15,909 nucleotides of DNA from Acidimicrobiales bacterium (GCA_013002375.1 JABDJW010000384.1:1-15909), one strand, 5' to 3'; positions 6,007 through 13,751 are shown, counted from the first letter of the stretch. Notes: a model not told the origin generated them from the letters alone. Numbers and translations: made by a program.

Positions 6007-6201
6007 ATGCCAAAAATGAAGACCCACAAGGGTGCCAAGAAGCGGTTCAAGGTGACCGGCAGCGGCAAGCTCAAGCGCCGCAACGCCAACCTCAACCACA
6101 TCCTGGAGAAGAAGGCTCCCAAGCGGAAGCGCCGGCTCGACGGCGAATCCGATGTCGCCAAGGCCGACCAGAAGGCCGTCCGGAAGCAGCTCGGGATCTG
6201 A
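6007..6201 (+). CDS. rpmI: 50S ribosomal protein L35
   Basis: A 64-residue, very basic protein opening MPKMKTHKGAKKRFKVTGSGK, the invariant L35 N-terminus, and closing with a lysine/arginine-rich stretch and an acidic/alanine segment. Length is normal for the family. L35 is a late-assembling protein of the large ribosomal subunit. AGGAACG (5996-6002) sits just before the ATG. It lies 60 bases after infC and 54 before rplT, the universal IF3-L35-L20 order, so the three genes very likely share a transcript. Confidence 0.97.
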   Translation: MPKMKTHKGAKKRFKVTGSGKLKRRNANLNHILEKKAPKRKRRLDGESDVAKADQKAVRKQLGI

Positions 6202-6255
6202 CCCCGCGCCTCTGACCAACCTGCCCATCGAAATCTCCGTCGAAAGGAACGTGCC

Positions 6256-6618
6256 ATGGCTCGCGTGAAACGCGCCGTCCACTCCAAGAAGAAGCACAAG
6301 GCAACCCTGAAGAAGGCCAAGGGGTACTACGGCAACAAGAGCCGTTCGTACCGGGCCGCCAACGAACAGGTGATGCACTCCGGCAACTACGCGTTCCGCG
6401 ATCGCCGGGCCCGCAAGGGCGAATTCCGCAAGCTCTGGATCCAACGCATCAACGCCGCCTGTCGCCAGAACGGCACGAGCTACAGCCAGTTCATCAACGG
6501 CCTCAAATTGGCCGAGGTCGAGGTCGACCGCAAAGTGTTGGCCGACCTTGCCGTCAACGAGCCCGATGCGTTCGCCGCGTTGGTCGAGGTCGCCACCGCG
6601 GCCCGCGCCGCGGCCTGA
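6256..6618 (+). CDS. rplT: 50S ribosomal protein L20
   Basis: A 120-residue basic rRNA-binding protein. It begins MARVKRAVHSKKKHK, followed by AKGYYGNKSRSYRAANEQV and YAFRDRRARKGEFRKLWI, the hallmark L20 segments, then the globular C-terminal domain with YSQFINGLK. L20 is needed for early 50S assembly and in E. coli represses its own operon by binding the rpmI leader; whether that holds here is unknown. The Shine-Dalgarno GAAAGGAA (6241-6248) is well placed. Third gene of infC-rpmI-rplT, followed after 17 bases by a methyltransferase gene. Confidence 0.97.
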   Translation: MARVKRAVHSKKKHKATLKKAKGYYGNKSRSYRAANEQVMHSGNYAFRDRRARKGEFRKLWIQRINAACRQNGTSYSQFINGLKLAEVEVDRKVLADLAVNEPDAFAALVEVATAARAAA

Positions 6619-6635
6619 CGAGCGCAACACCGATC

Positions 6636-7460
6636 TTGCTGCCGCTGGCCGCAGGCAATCAGAAAGTGAAGATGGCGCGCCGCCTGGCGCGCCATCGTCG
6701 CGACCGCGTGGCCGAGCAACGGTTCGTGATCGAGGGCCCGACCCTCATCGCCGATGCCCTGGCCGCCGGGCTCCGCCTCGATTACGTGTTGCTGGCCATC
6801 GACGACGACGGCCACCCGCTCACCGATCCGATATTCGAGGAGTCGCTGGTGGCCCACGATGTCGAGGCCTACGGGGTCGCCAAACCCGACTTCGATGGCC
6901 TGAGCTCGACCAAGGCGCCGCAGCCGGCGCTGGCGGTGGCCCCGCTGCTGATCGGCGATCTCGACGCCGCCCTCTTGCGCACATTGGCCGAGCCGTTCGT
7001 GGTGGCCCTGGTCGATGTCGCCGATCCCGGTAACGTCGGCACGCTGATCCGCGCCGCGGAAGCGGCTGGTGCCCACGCCGTTGCCGTCACGGGCGACACC
7101 GCCGATGTTTTCAATCCCAAGACGGTGCGGGCGGCGGCGGGGTCGCTGTTTCGACTGCCCGTCGTGGTTTTCGCAACGGCGCCCGATCTCGCCCGCGCCC
7201 TGGCCGAACGCTCGATCGCCACCTTCGGCGCCCGAATGGACGGTTCGCTGGCCTACGATCAGGCGCCGTTCGCCGGGCCCACCGCGTTGCTGATCGGCAA
7301 CGAGGCCCACGGGTTGCCGGCCGACCTGCGCCTCGACCACCGGGTCACGATCCCGATGCTCGGGGCGCCCGAATCGCTCAACGCCGCGATGGCCGGCACC
7401 GTCCTGGCCTTCGAGGTCGCCCGGCAGCGTCGGGCCCGGTCGGTTGACCCGACCGTCTAA
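6636..7460 (+). CDS. TrmH-family (SPOUT) rRNA 2'-O-methyltransferase
   Basis: A 274-residue protein: an N-terminal substrate-binding domain (L30e-like; RFVIEGPTLIADAL at 29-42) followed by a SPOUT knot domain. The three SPOUT motifs are clear: DVADPGNVGTLIRAAEAAG (127-145) with the catalytic Arg139 and Asn133; TALLIGNEAHGLP (216-228); and IPMLGAPESLNAAMA (239-253). Such enzymes methylate the ribose 2'-OH of 23S rRNA with SAM; the target nucleotide, and hence the name (RlmB-like, TsnR-like), cannot be fixed. TTG 6636 keeps the usual N-terminal GNQKVK segment. ATG 6672 would trim 12 residues and is the alternative. It is 17 bases after rplT, an arrangement common in actinobacteria (rplT-trmH-pheS). 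Here the stop TAA (7458-7460) lies inside the next gene's promoter. Confidence 0.92.
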   Translation: MLPLAAGNQKVKMARRLARHRRDRVAEQRFVIEGPTLIADALAAGLRLDYVLLAIDDDGHPLTDPIFEESLVAHDVEAYGVAKPDFDGLSSTKAPQPALAVAPLLIGDLDAALLRTLAEPFVVALVDVADPGNVGTLIRAAEAAGAHAVAVTGDTADVFNPKTVRAAAGSLFRLPVVVFATAPDLARALAERSIATFGARMDGSLAYDQAPFAGPTALLIGNEAHGLPADLRLDHRVTIPMLGAPESLNAAMAGTVLAFEVARQRRARSVDPTV

Positions 7461-7463
7461 TCT
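7458..7463 (+). promoter_or_regulatory. -10 box of probable leaderless transporter promoter
   Basis: TAATCT fits TANNNT and ends 7 bases before GTG 7471. It overlaps the stop codon of the methyltransferase gene. No Shine-Dalgarno precedes the GTG. It supports GTG 7471 over the upstream TTG (7444). Confidence 0.5.
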
Positions 7464-7470
7464 CACTGCG

Positions 7471-10038
7471 GTGACGACCACGAACTCCACCAGCGCCGAC
7501 TCGGGAGCGGCTGGCACCCTCGGCACGTTTGGCGGTGTTTTCACGCCGAGCATCCTGACCATCCTCGGGCTCGTGCTCTTTCTGCGGGTGCCGTACGTGG
7601 TGGGGTCGGTCGGCCTGTGGCAGACCCTGCTCATTCTCGGGTTGGCCACGACGGTGTCGGTGCTGACCAGCATTTCGTTGGCCGTGGTCGCCACCAACAT
7701 GCGAGTCGGTGGCGGTGGCGAGTACTACCTGATTTCGCGGACGCTGGGGATCGAGTTCGGTGGCGCGGTGGGCGTCGTGCTGTATCTGGCCATCTCGGTG
7801 TCGATCGCCTTCTACGCGATTGGTTTCGCCGAAGCGATCGTCGCGGCGCTCGACCGGGACAGCACGTTGTTGATCCAGTTGGTCGCAGCCGGGCTGGTGC
7901 TCCTGCTGGCCGCGATCGGCTTCATCGGCGCCGATCTGGCAACCCGACTGCAGTACCTGGTGATGGTCCTGCTGGTGGTCGCCCTGGCGTCGTTCTTTCT
8001 CGGTGTGGTCGGGGACTTCGACGCGGGCCAGTTCGCCGACAACTTCGGCCGCCCGAATACCGACGACGGGCGAGAGGCGGTCGGGTTCTGGGAGGCCTTT
8101 GCCATCTTCTTCCCCGCCGTCACCGGCTTCAGCCAGGGCGTGGCAATGTCGGGCGATCTGCGCACGCCGAGCAAATCGATCACCGAAGGAACGTTCGGTG
8201 CGGTCGGCCTCTCGACGCTGATCTACCTGGCGGTGATACTGCTGCTGGCCGGTGCCGCCCCCAGCCGCACCCTCGCCGAGGAGACCACGACCATCATCGG
8301 TGATCTCTCGCTGGTGGCCGGCACGATGTTGGTCGGAGTGCTGGCTGCCACCCTTTCGTCGGCCCTGGCCTCGACGCTCGGCGGGCCACGAGTGCTGCAG
8401 CGCCTCGGTGAGGATCGAGTACTGCCCAGGCTCGAACTGTTTGCCGCCGGTGCCGGCCCGACCAAGAACCCCCGCCGGGCGTTGGGCGTGTCGGTGCTGG
8501 TCGCGCTGGCCACCGTCGCGGCCGGCGACCTCAACGCGATCTCGCCCATCATCTCGATGTTCTTCCTGGCCAGCTACGGCATCATCAACTACGCCACCTT
8601 CTACGAGTTTCGGGCCGGCAGTACGTCGTTCCGGCCGCGGTTCCGCTGGGGTGATCATCGGGCCAGCCTGGCCGGCACCATCGCCTGTGCCGGCGCGATC
8701 ATCGCCATCAACCCGGTCGCCGGTTCGCTCGCCGGGCTGGTGTTCGTCGGGCTCTATGGCTACTTGCGCCAGCGCGACGTGGACGACCGCTGGATCGACA
8801 GCGCGGGGTCGTATCACTACACCCGGGCCCGGCATCACCTGCGAGAGCTGGCCACCGAACCCAGCGCCCATCGCGATTGGCGGCCCTGCGCGTTGGCCTT
8901 CGTGCCCCGCGATCCCGAAAACCGACGGCGCATGCTCCACATGGCGTCATGGCTCGAGGGAGGTGCCGGCTTCTTGACCGCGGTGCGAATCCTCGAGGGA
9001 ACCGGCCCGATCCAGCGCCGCGAGGCGGCCCTGGTCGAACGGGATCTCCAAGCCGAGGTGGCGGACATCGTGCCCGGCTCCTATGGCCGGGCGTTGCTGG
9101 TGTCCGATGCCGCCGTCGGGGTGCAGGCCCTCGTGCAGTCACACGGATTGGGGAGTGTGCGCACCAACCTGACGGTGTTCGGGGCCCAAGGCCTCCGCCG
9201 GGTCGGCGAAGACGGTGACTTCTACGGCCGGATGCTGCAGAGCTGCGCCCGGTTCGGCGCCAACGTCGCCGTGCTGAACGTGCGCGACGACGCCTGGGAT
9301 CGCTTCGTCGACACGCCCTCGGCCGAGCGCACCATCGCGTTGTGGTGGTCGGACGATCAGGTTGGGCAACTCAACACCCTGCTGGCTTGGTTGTGCACCC
9401 GTCACGCAGCCTGGAGCGATGCCACCATCGTCGTCTATGTGCCGAGCGGCGGCTCGGAGGAAGAGACCGAGCGGGTGACCGGACTCCTGCAGGCGGCTCG
9501 GATCACCGCTGAGGTCGTGCCGGTCGATGGTACGCCGGCCTCGTTCAGCGACGCGCTCAGCGGGTCGACCTTGGCGCTCGCGCCGTTGCGAATCCGACGC
9601 GGCGCTGCGATCGGGCCGTTCAACACGCCATTGGGCATGCTGCTCGAGAGCCTGCCGCTGGCCGTCATGTTGTTGGCCACCGATGAGGTCGACCTCGATG
9701 CCGAACCCGACGAGAGCAACCTGGCCGAGATGGCCCAGCTCTCCGATCAGGCGGCCAGTGCGTCGCGCCGAGCTGCCGAACTCGATGCCGAAGCGGCCCG
9801 ATTGCTCGTGGCAGCCGAGGCCCTGCGCCTCGATGCCAAAGGGAATCCCTCCGATGCGGAGCTGGCGGCTGCGGCCAAGGACGCCCAGGATGCCGCCGCG
9901 CAGGCCTATCGCGCCTATGTCGATGCACGGGTTCGGTGCACGGCGCTCGAGGATCGCGTCGCGGCGCTCGATCCGGGACCGGCCCGGACGAACATCGACC
10001 CCAACGTGTGGCGAAGTTCCAGCGAACGGGGCAAATGA
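7471..10038 (+). CDS. Bacterial cation-chloride cotransporter homologue, NKCC-like
   Basis: An 855-residue membrane protein of the SLC12/CCC branch of the APC superfamily. The N-terminal part (20-435) carries about 12 hydrophobic helices with CCC hallmarks: ILGLVLFLRVPYVVG, YYLISRTLGIEFGG (85-98), FFPAVTGFSQGVAMSGDL (213-230), ATLSSALAS (293-301) then PRVLQRLGEDRVLP, and NYATFYEF. The NKCC1 K-site tyrosine matches Y115 (AFYAIGFAEAI), and the paired serines of its Na site match S296/S297. The cytosolic domain (436-740) follows the eukaryotic pattern: WRPCALAFVPRDPENR, then GLGSVRTNLTVFG and ALWWSDDQVGQLNTLLAWL. The extra tail (750-835) is an Ala/Glu/Asp-rich probable coiled coil. Na-K-2Cl-type coupling is inferred only. 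GTG 7471 is preferred (TAATCT 7 bases upstream); TTG 7444 is the alternative. It lies between trmH and pheS. Confidence 0.9.
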   Translation: MTTTNSTSADSGAAGTLGTFGGVFTPSILTILGLVLFLRVPYVVGSVGLWQTLLILGLATTVSVLTSISLAVVATNMRVGGGGEYYLISRTLGIEFGGAVGVVLYLAISVSIAFYAIGFAEAIVAALDRDSTLLIQLVAAGLVLLLAAIGFIGADLATRLQYLVMVLLVVALASFFLGVVGDFDAGQFADNFGRPNTDDGREAVGFWEAFAIFFPAVTGFSQGVAMSGDLRTPSKSITEGTFGAVGLSTLIYLAVILLLAGAAPSRTLAEETTTIIGDLSLVAGTMLVGVLAATLSSALASTLGGPRVLQRLGEDRVLPRLELFAAGAGPTKNPRRALGVSVLVALATVAAGDLNAISPIISMFFLASYGIINYATFYEFRAGSTSFRPRFRWGDHRASLAGTIACAGAIIAINPVAGSLAGLVFVGLYGYLRQRDVDDRWIDSAGSYHYTRARHHLRELATEPSAHRDWRPCALAFVPRDPENRRRMLHMASWLEGGAGFLTAVRILEGTGPIQRREAALVERDLQAEVADIVPGSYGRALLVSDAAVGVQALVQSHGLGSVRTNLTVFGAQGLRRVGEDGDFYGRMLQSCARFGANVAVLNVRDDAWDRFVDTPSAERTIALWWSDDQVGQLNTLLAWLCTRHAAWSDATIVVYVPSGGSEEETERVTGLLQAARITAEVVPVDGTPASFSDALSGSTLALAPLRIRRGAAIGPFNTPLGMLLESLPLAVMLLATDEVDLDAEPDESNLAEMAQLSDQAASASRRAAELDAEAARLLVAAEALRLDAKGNPSDAELAAAAKDAQDAAAQAYRAYVDARVRCTALEDRVAALDPGPARTNIDPNVWRSSSERGK

Positions 10039-10063
10039 GCGTCGGCTCCGGTAATCGATCGCG

Positions 10064-10069
10064 TAGCCT
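10064..10069 (+). promoter_or_regulatory. -10 box of probable leaderless pheS promoter
   Basis: TAGCCT fits TANNNT. It ends 8 bases before ATG 10078 but only 2 before ATG 10072, so it selects the second ATG as the start. There is no Shine-Dalgarno before either. Confidence 0.5.
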
Positions 10070-10077
10070 GCATGTCC

Positions 10078-11076
10078 ATGGATTCGAACCTGGCGGCGAT
10101 CGTCGACGAAGCGCTCGCCGCGGCCGATGGTGCCGCGAACCTGGGCGACCTGTCCGCGCTGTCGGCCCGGTATCTGGGCAAGAAGAGCGCGCTGGCTGCG
10201 GCCAAGAAGGCGTTGGGGCAGCTCGAACCGGCCGAACGCAAGGCTGCGGGGCAGGCGATCAACGAGGCCCGGGAACGAATCGAAGCCGCGTTCGCGGCGC
10301 GAAAGACGCTGCTGGCAAGCGCTGAACGAGCGGTGCAACTCGAGGGTGAACGGCTCGACTTGACCGAGATCTACGGCGAGGTCCGCCGGGGGCATTATCA
10401 CCTGGTGACCCAGGCTCGCGATCGCCTGGAGGATGTCTTCGTCGGCATGGGATTCCGGGTGGCCGAGGGGCCCGAGGTCGAGACCGCCTGGTACAACTTC
10501 GAGGCCCTGAACATCCCCGATTGGCATCCGGCCCGGGGCAGCTTCGACACCATATTCGTCAACCTGGGCGAGCCCGAGGAAGTCATGCTGCGCTCGCATA
10601 CGTCGCCGGTGCAGATCCGCACCATGGAGAACGAGGAACCGCCGATCTACATCGTGGCGCCGGGCCGTACGTTCCGCACCGACGCGGCCGACGCGACCCA
10701 CCTGCCCGCCTTCAACCAGATCGAGGGCTTGGTCGTCGATCGGGGCATCACCATGGGTGATCTGGCCGGCACGATCGACGAGTTCGTGCACGCGTTCTTC
10801 GGCGGCGACGTGCAAAGCCGGCTCCGGCCGTCGTACTTCCCGTTCACAGAACCGTCGGCCGAATTCGACATCTCCCGGGCCGACGGCTCCTGGCTCGAGC
10901 TGGGCGGCTGCGGCATGGTTCATCCCAACGTCTTGCGCAACTGCGGCATCGATCCCGACGTCTGGCAAGGCTTCGCGTTCGGTTTCGGCATCGATCGCCT
11001 CGCCGTCATGCGCTACGAGCTCGACGACATTCGCGAGCTGGTGAACAACGACGTCCGCTTCCTCGAGCAATTCTGA
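10078..11076 (+). CDS. pheS: Phenylalanyl-tRNA synthetase alpha subunit
   Basis: 332 residues. PheS is the catalytic subunit of the alpha2-beta2 synthetase charging tRNA-Phe. An N-terminal coiled coil (1-95, Ala/Glu-rich helices ending near GERLDL) leads to the class II core. Seen there are LEDVFVGMGFRVAEGPEVE, LRSHTSPVQIRTM (171-183), motif 2 PGRTFRTDAADATHLPAFNQIEG (195-217) and motif 3 GFAFGFGIDRLAVMRY (298-313). Two usually conserved spots differ: GHYHLVTQ (105-112) has Leu where most have GxxHPxxQ, and HPARGSFDT (150-158) has Gly-Ser-Phe where HPARDMxDT is usual. ATG 10078 is chosen over 10072 because TAGCCT leaves room for a leaderless start only there. Length is normal. It is followed by pheT through two micro-ORFs. 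Confidence 0.96.
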   Translation: MDSNLAAIVDEALAAADGAANLGDLSALSARYLGKKSALAAAKKALGQLEPAERKAAGQAINEARERIEAAFAARKTLLASAERAVQLEGERLDLTEIYGEVRRGHYHLVTQARDRLEDVFVGMGFRVAEGPEVETAWYNFEALNIPDWHPARGSFDTIFVNLGEPEEVMLRSHTSPVQIRTMENEEPPIYIVAPGRTFRTDAADATHLPAFNQIEGLVVDRGITMGDLAGTIDEFVHAFFGGDVQSRLRPSYFPFTEPSAEFDISRADGSWLELGGCGMVHPNVLRNCGIDPDVWQGFAFGFGIDRLAVMRYELDDIRELVNNDVRFLEQF

Positions 11077-11122
11077 TGGAGCAGTTCTGATGAAGGCCAA
11101 GAAAATGAAGGCCAAGCGATGA
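11065..11122 (+). other. pheS-pheT junction: tandem duplications forming two overlapping micro-ORFs
   Basis: GAGCAATTCTGATG (11065-11078), the end of pheS, is repeated as GAGCAGTTCTGATG (11079-11092). ATGAAGGCCAAG occurs at 11090-11101 and 11105-11116, and ATGAAGG again opens pheT. The result is a chain. The pheS stop shares one base with ATG 11076, which reads MEQF and stops at 11088-11090. That stop shares one base with ATG 11090, which reads MKAKKMKAKR and stops at 11120-11122. That stop overlaps the pheT ATG as ATGA. AAGG at 11108-11111 could serve as the pheT ribosome site. Reinitiation coupling pheS to pheT is inference. Confidence 0.7.
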
Positions 11123-13518
11123 AGGTACTGTTGTCCTGGTTGCGGGAGTTCGCGCCCGACATCGTCGGCGATCCGGTCGAGCTGGGCGAGACGCTGAGTG
11201 CTCTCGGGCTCGCCGTCGAAGAGATGACGATCACCGGCGAGGGCCTCGATGGCATCGTGGTGGGCAAGGTCCTCGATCTCCGGCCCCACCCCGACGCGGA
11301 CAAGATTCAGCTCGTCGACGTCGACCGGGGCGATGGTGAGGCACTGCAGGTGTGTTGCGGTGCATTCAACATGGCGGTCGGCGATCTCATCCCGTTTGCG
11401 ACGATCGGCACCATCATGCCCAACGGCATGGAGATCGCTCAGCGCAAGATGCGGGGCCAGATGTCGAACGGTATGTGCTGTTCGGCCGAGGAGATCGGAC
11501 TGGGGGCCGACGCCGAGGGAATCATGATTCTCGAAGGCGTCGGCGATGATCAGCTCGGGGCGCCGATCACCGAAGCGCTCGGCATCGAAACCGACGTCTT
11601 GTGGGATCTCGAGGTCAACGCGAACCGACCCGACGCCATGTCGGTGGCCGGTGTGGCCCGCGATTTGGCCGCCGGGCTCGGGATTCCGTTCGCGTTCCCG
11701 GAGTTCCCGTTCACCGAGGGCGGGGGTCCTGCTGCCGAGAGCGTGAAGACGGTGAGCGAGGCGGCCAAGGTCGAACTGCTCGATGCCAGCCTGTGCGGCC
11801 GCTTTCTGGCTCGGGTCCTGCGCAACGTCACTGTCGGGACGTCGCCGCAGTGGATGCAGAATCGGCTCACTGCGGCCGGCATGCGGCCGATCAACAGCGT
11901 GGTCGACATCTCCAACTACGTGATGCTCGAACTCGGCCAGCCCAACCACACGTACGACCTGGCCAAGGTGCCCAATGGTCACCTGCGGGTCCGTCGGGCC
12001 ACCGAGGGCGAGACCATCACCACTCTCGACGACATCGAGCGCACCCTGACTGCGGCCGACGGGGTCATCGCCAATGGCGACGACCTGGCCGTCGGCATCG
12101 CCGGCGTCATGGGCGGCGCCAGCACCGAGATATCGGAGACGACCACCGAGGTGTTGCTGGAGCTGGCCTGGTGGGATCCGCCCAGCATCAGCCGCACCGT
12201 GCGGCGCCTCAATCTGCCGAGTGAGGCGTCGGTGCGGTATCGGCGCGGCGTCGACTGGGGAGTGAACATGGAGCGGGCCGCGGCCCGGTTCGTGCAGTTG
12301 CTGCAGGCCGGATCGGTGGAGTCCGGCGGCGCGACGACCGACGTCGGAATGATCGACGAACGGGGCACCACGCCGGATCGCTCACCCCTTCGAGTTCGGC
12401 CGGCCAAGGTCAACGGCTTGCTCGGCACCGAACTCAGCGCCGACGCCATGGCGGATCACCTTGCCTCGATCGGTTTCGTCATCACGCCGGCCGGCGACGA
12501 CCTGGACGTTGTCATCCCCACTTGGCGCTGGGACACCGAGACCGAAACCGACGTCGCCGAAGAAGTCGCCCGCATGTACGGGTACGAGAACATCATCAAG
12601 ACCGTGCCCAAGGGCACCGACGCCGGCGCGCTCTCGCCGTATCAGATCGCTCGCCGTCGGGTCCGCGAAGTGTTGGTGGGCGCCGGTTGCGACGAGACCC
12701 AGCCCATGCCGTTCCTCGCACCGGGCGACTTGGCGGCAGCCGGTCTACCCGAGGAGGGCGTGACCCTCACCAATCCGCTCGTGCACGAGGAGTCGGTGCT
12801 GCGCACTTCGCTGCTGCCGGGTCAGTTGAAGACGGTTGCCTACAACCAGTCACACCGGATCGAGACCATGCGGCTGTTCGAAATCGGCCACATCTATCTG
12901 CCCGCGCCCGAGGGGCAGCTACTCCCCGACGAACGGGAGGCGCTGGCCGTCGCGCTGGCCGGGTCGGAGGCGCCGGCGGCCATCGAGTTGCTGAAGCTGC
13001 TCGAATCCACGTTCAGCCTGCCCAACGTGCAGATCCGCCCAACCACGCCGCCCGGGCTTCATCCCACCCGGGCCGCCGAGGTGGTCATCGCCGGACAGCA
13101 TCGGGGTGAGGTCGGCGAGGTCGATCCCGTGGTGGCCGAGGCGTTCGGGGTCGCCGGCCGGGTTGCGTGGCTCCAGCTCGATCTCGGCGCCGTGCTCAAC
13201 GGCCCGCACGGCCGCCGTCGGTACCGGCGGATCTCCAAGTACCCGTCGAGCGACATCGATCTGGCCTTCGTGATCGCGGACGATATTGCGGCCGCCAACG
13301 CCGAGGCCACCATTCGCAAGGCGGCCGGCGACCTGCTGGTGCGGCTCGACCTGTTCGACAGCTACCGCGGCACCGGCGTGCCCGACGACGCCCGCAGCCT
13401 GGCCTACCGGCTGCGCTTCCAGGCCGCCGATCGCACCCTCACCGATGACGAGGTCGCCACCGTGCGCCAGTCCGTCATCGACACCATGGCCAAGAAGCAC
13501 GGTGCCGCGTTGCGGTAA
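11119..13518 (+). CDS. pheT: Phenylalanyl-tRNA synthetase beta subunit
   Basis: A 799-residue bacterial-type PheT, usual length. Domains in order: the opening MKVLLSWLREFAP; an OB-fold tRNA-binding domain (about 40-150; VVGKVLDLRPHPDADKIQ and RKMRGQMSNGMCCS); the B3/4 editing domain (about 215-375; INSVVDISNYVMLELGQPNH); the B5 domain (about 405-475); and the catalytic-like core (about 490-690; YNQSHRIETMRLFEIG). Last is the FDX-ACB anticodon-binding domain (about 700-798; ISKYPSSDIDLAFVI, RTLTDDEV). It binds and edits mischarged tRNA-Phe together with PheS. The ATG at 11119 overlaps the stop of the preceding micro-ORF (ATGA). AAGG sits 7 bases upstream. No truncation or frameshift was seen. 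Confidence 0.97.
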   Translation: MKVLLSWLREFAPDIVGDPVELGETLSALGLAVEEMTITGEGLDGIVVGKVLDLRPHPDADKIQLVDVDRGDGEALQVCCGAFNMAVGDLIPFATIGTIMPNGMEIAQRKMRGQMSNGMCCSAEEIGLGADAEGIMILEGVGDDQLGAPITEALGIETDVLWDLEVNANRPDAMSVAGVARDLAAGLGIPFAFPEFPFTEGGGPAAESVKTVSEAAKVELLDASLCGRFLARVLRNVTVGTSPQWMQNRLTAAGMRPINSVVDISNYVMLELGQPNHTYDLAKVPNGHLRVRRATEGETITTLDDIERTLTAADGVIANGDDLAVGIAGVMGGASTEISETTTEVLLELAWWDPPSISRTVRRLNLPSEASVRYRRGVDWGVNMERAAARFVQLLQAGSVESGGATTDVGMIDERGTTPDRSPLRVRPAKVNGLLGTELSADAMADHLASIGFVITPAGDDLDVVIPTWRWDTETETDVAEEVARMYGYENIIKTVPKGTDAGALSPYQIARRRVREVLVGAGCDETQPMPFLAPGDLAAAGLPEEGVTLTNPLVHEESVLRTSLLPGQLKTVAYNQSHRIETMRLFEIGHIYLPAPEGQLLPDEREALAVALAGSEAPAAIELLKLLESTFSLPNVQIRPTTPPGLHPTRAAEVVIAGQHRGEVGEVDPVVAEAFGVAGRVAWLQLDLGAVLNGPHGRRRYRRISKYPSSDIDLAFVIADDIAAANAEATIRKAAGDLLVRLDLFDSYRGTGVPDDARSLAYRLRFQAADRTLTDDEVATVRQSVIDTMAKKHGAALR

Positions 13519-13531
13519 CGCAGGCAACTCC

Positions 13532-13548
13532 TGGCAGTCGTACTGCCA
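13532..13548 (+). terminator. Hairpin after pheT
   Basis: TGGCAGT (13532-13538) pairs perfectly with ACTGCCA (13542-13548) around a 3-base loop, 14 bases past the pheT stop. There is no T-tract after it on the + strand. It is the best candidate transcript end for pheS-pheT, though possibly factor-assisted. Confidence 0.4.
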
Positions 13549-13551
13549 ATA

Positions 13552-13590
13552 GGGGTCAGACTCCGTTTGGGGTTTTGGGGTCAGACCCCG
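13552..13590. repeat. Paired GGGGTCAGACCCC-type palindromic repeats
   Basis: GGGGTCAGACTCCG (13552-13565) and GGGGTCAGACCCCG (13577-13590) differ by one base, with a 25-base period and a G/T-rich spacer (TTTGGGGTTTT). The second copy is a near-perfect palindrome, GGGGTC-A-GACCCC. Motifs of this type recur between genes in many bacterial genomes, some linked to REP-associated transposases. No transposase is present here. Confidence 0.6.
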
Positions 13591-13739
13591 GTTGCCGCAG
13601 TTGCGACGACAGTGCGGTGGGTGGTGACCGCGCTGCGGAACGGGTTGTCGTCATGAGGTGATCGTCCTCACGATTCGAAGGCGGGGCAGATCCGGCGAGC
13701 GCGCGGCCGAGCGTCTTCCGGCAGATCGGCCCGGGGCGC
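13591..13739. other. Non-coding spacer between pheT repeats and the MDR gene
   Basis: No gene is supported. It contains two weak inverted repeats: GACGACA (13605-13611) with TGTCGTC (13646-13652), and TGAGG (13654-13658) with CCTCA (13666-13670). The long - strand frame reaching in from 15599 is a shadow of the genes downstream. Confidence 0.5.
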
Positions 13740-13745
13740 TAGGGT
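13740..13745 (+). promoter_or_regulatory. -10 box of probable leaderless MDR-gene promoter
   Basis: TAGGGT fits TANNNT and ends 6 bases before ATG 13752. The same bases include AGGG, which could instead act as a Shine-Dalgarno, so this is the least certain of the leaderless cases. Confidence 0.4.
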
Positions 13746-13751
13746 CTCGCC

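Noticed and set aside
5254..6630. 458-codon open frame on the - strand over infC-rpmI-rplT
   Set aside because: Antisense to three universally conserved translation genes; no domain in the product.
7378..8940. 520-codon open frame on the - strand over the transporter
   Set aside because: Antisense to conserved membrane segments; its Asp/Gln/Arg-rich product is an artefact of reading hydrophobic codons backwards.
9139..11982. 947-codon open frame on the - strand across the transporter, pheS and pheT
   Set aside because: It is antisense to three clearly recognisable proteins, and its translation is Arg/Gly/His-rich with no domain, a typical shadow in high-GC DNA.
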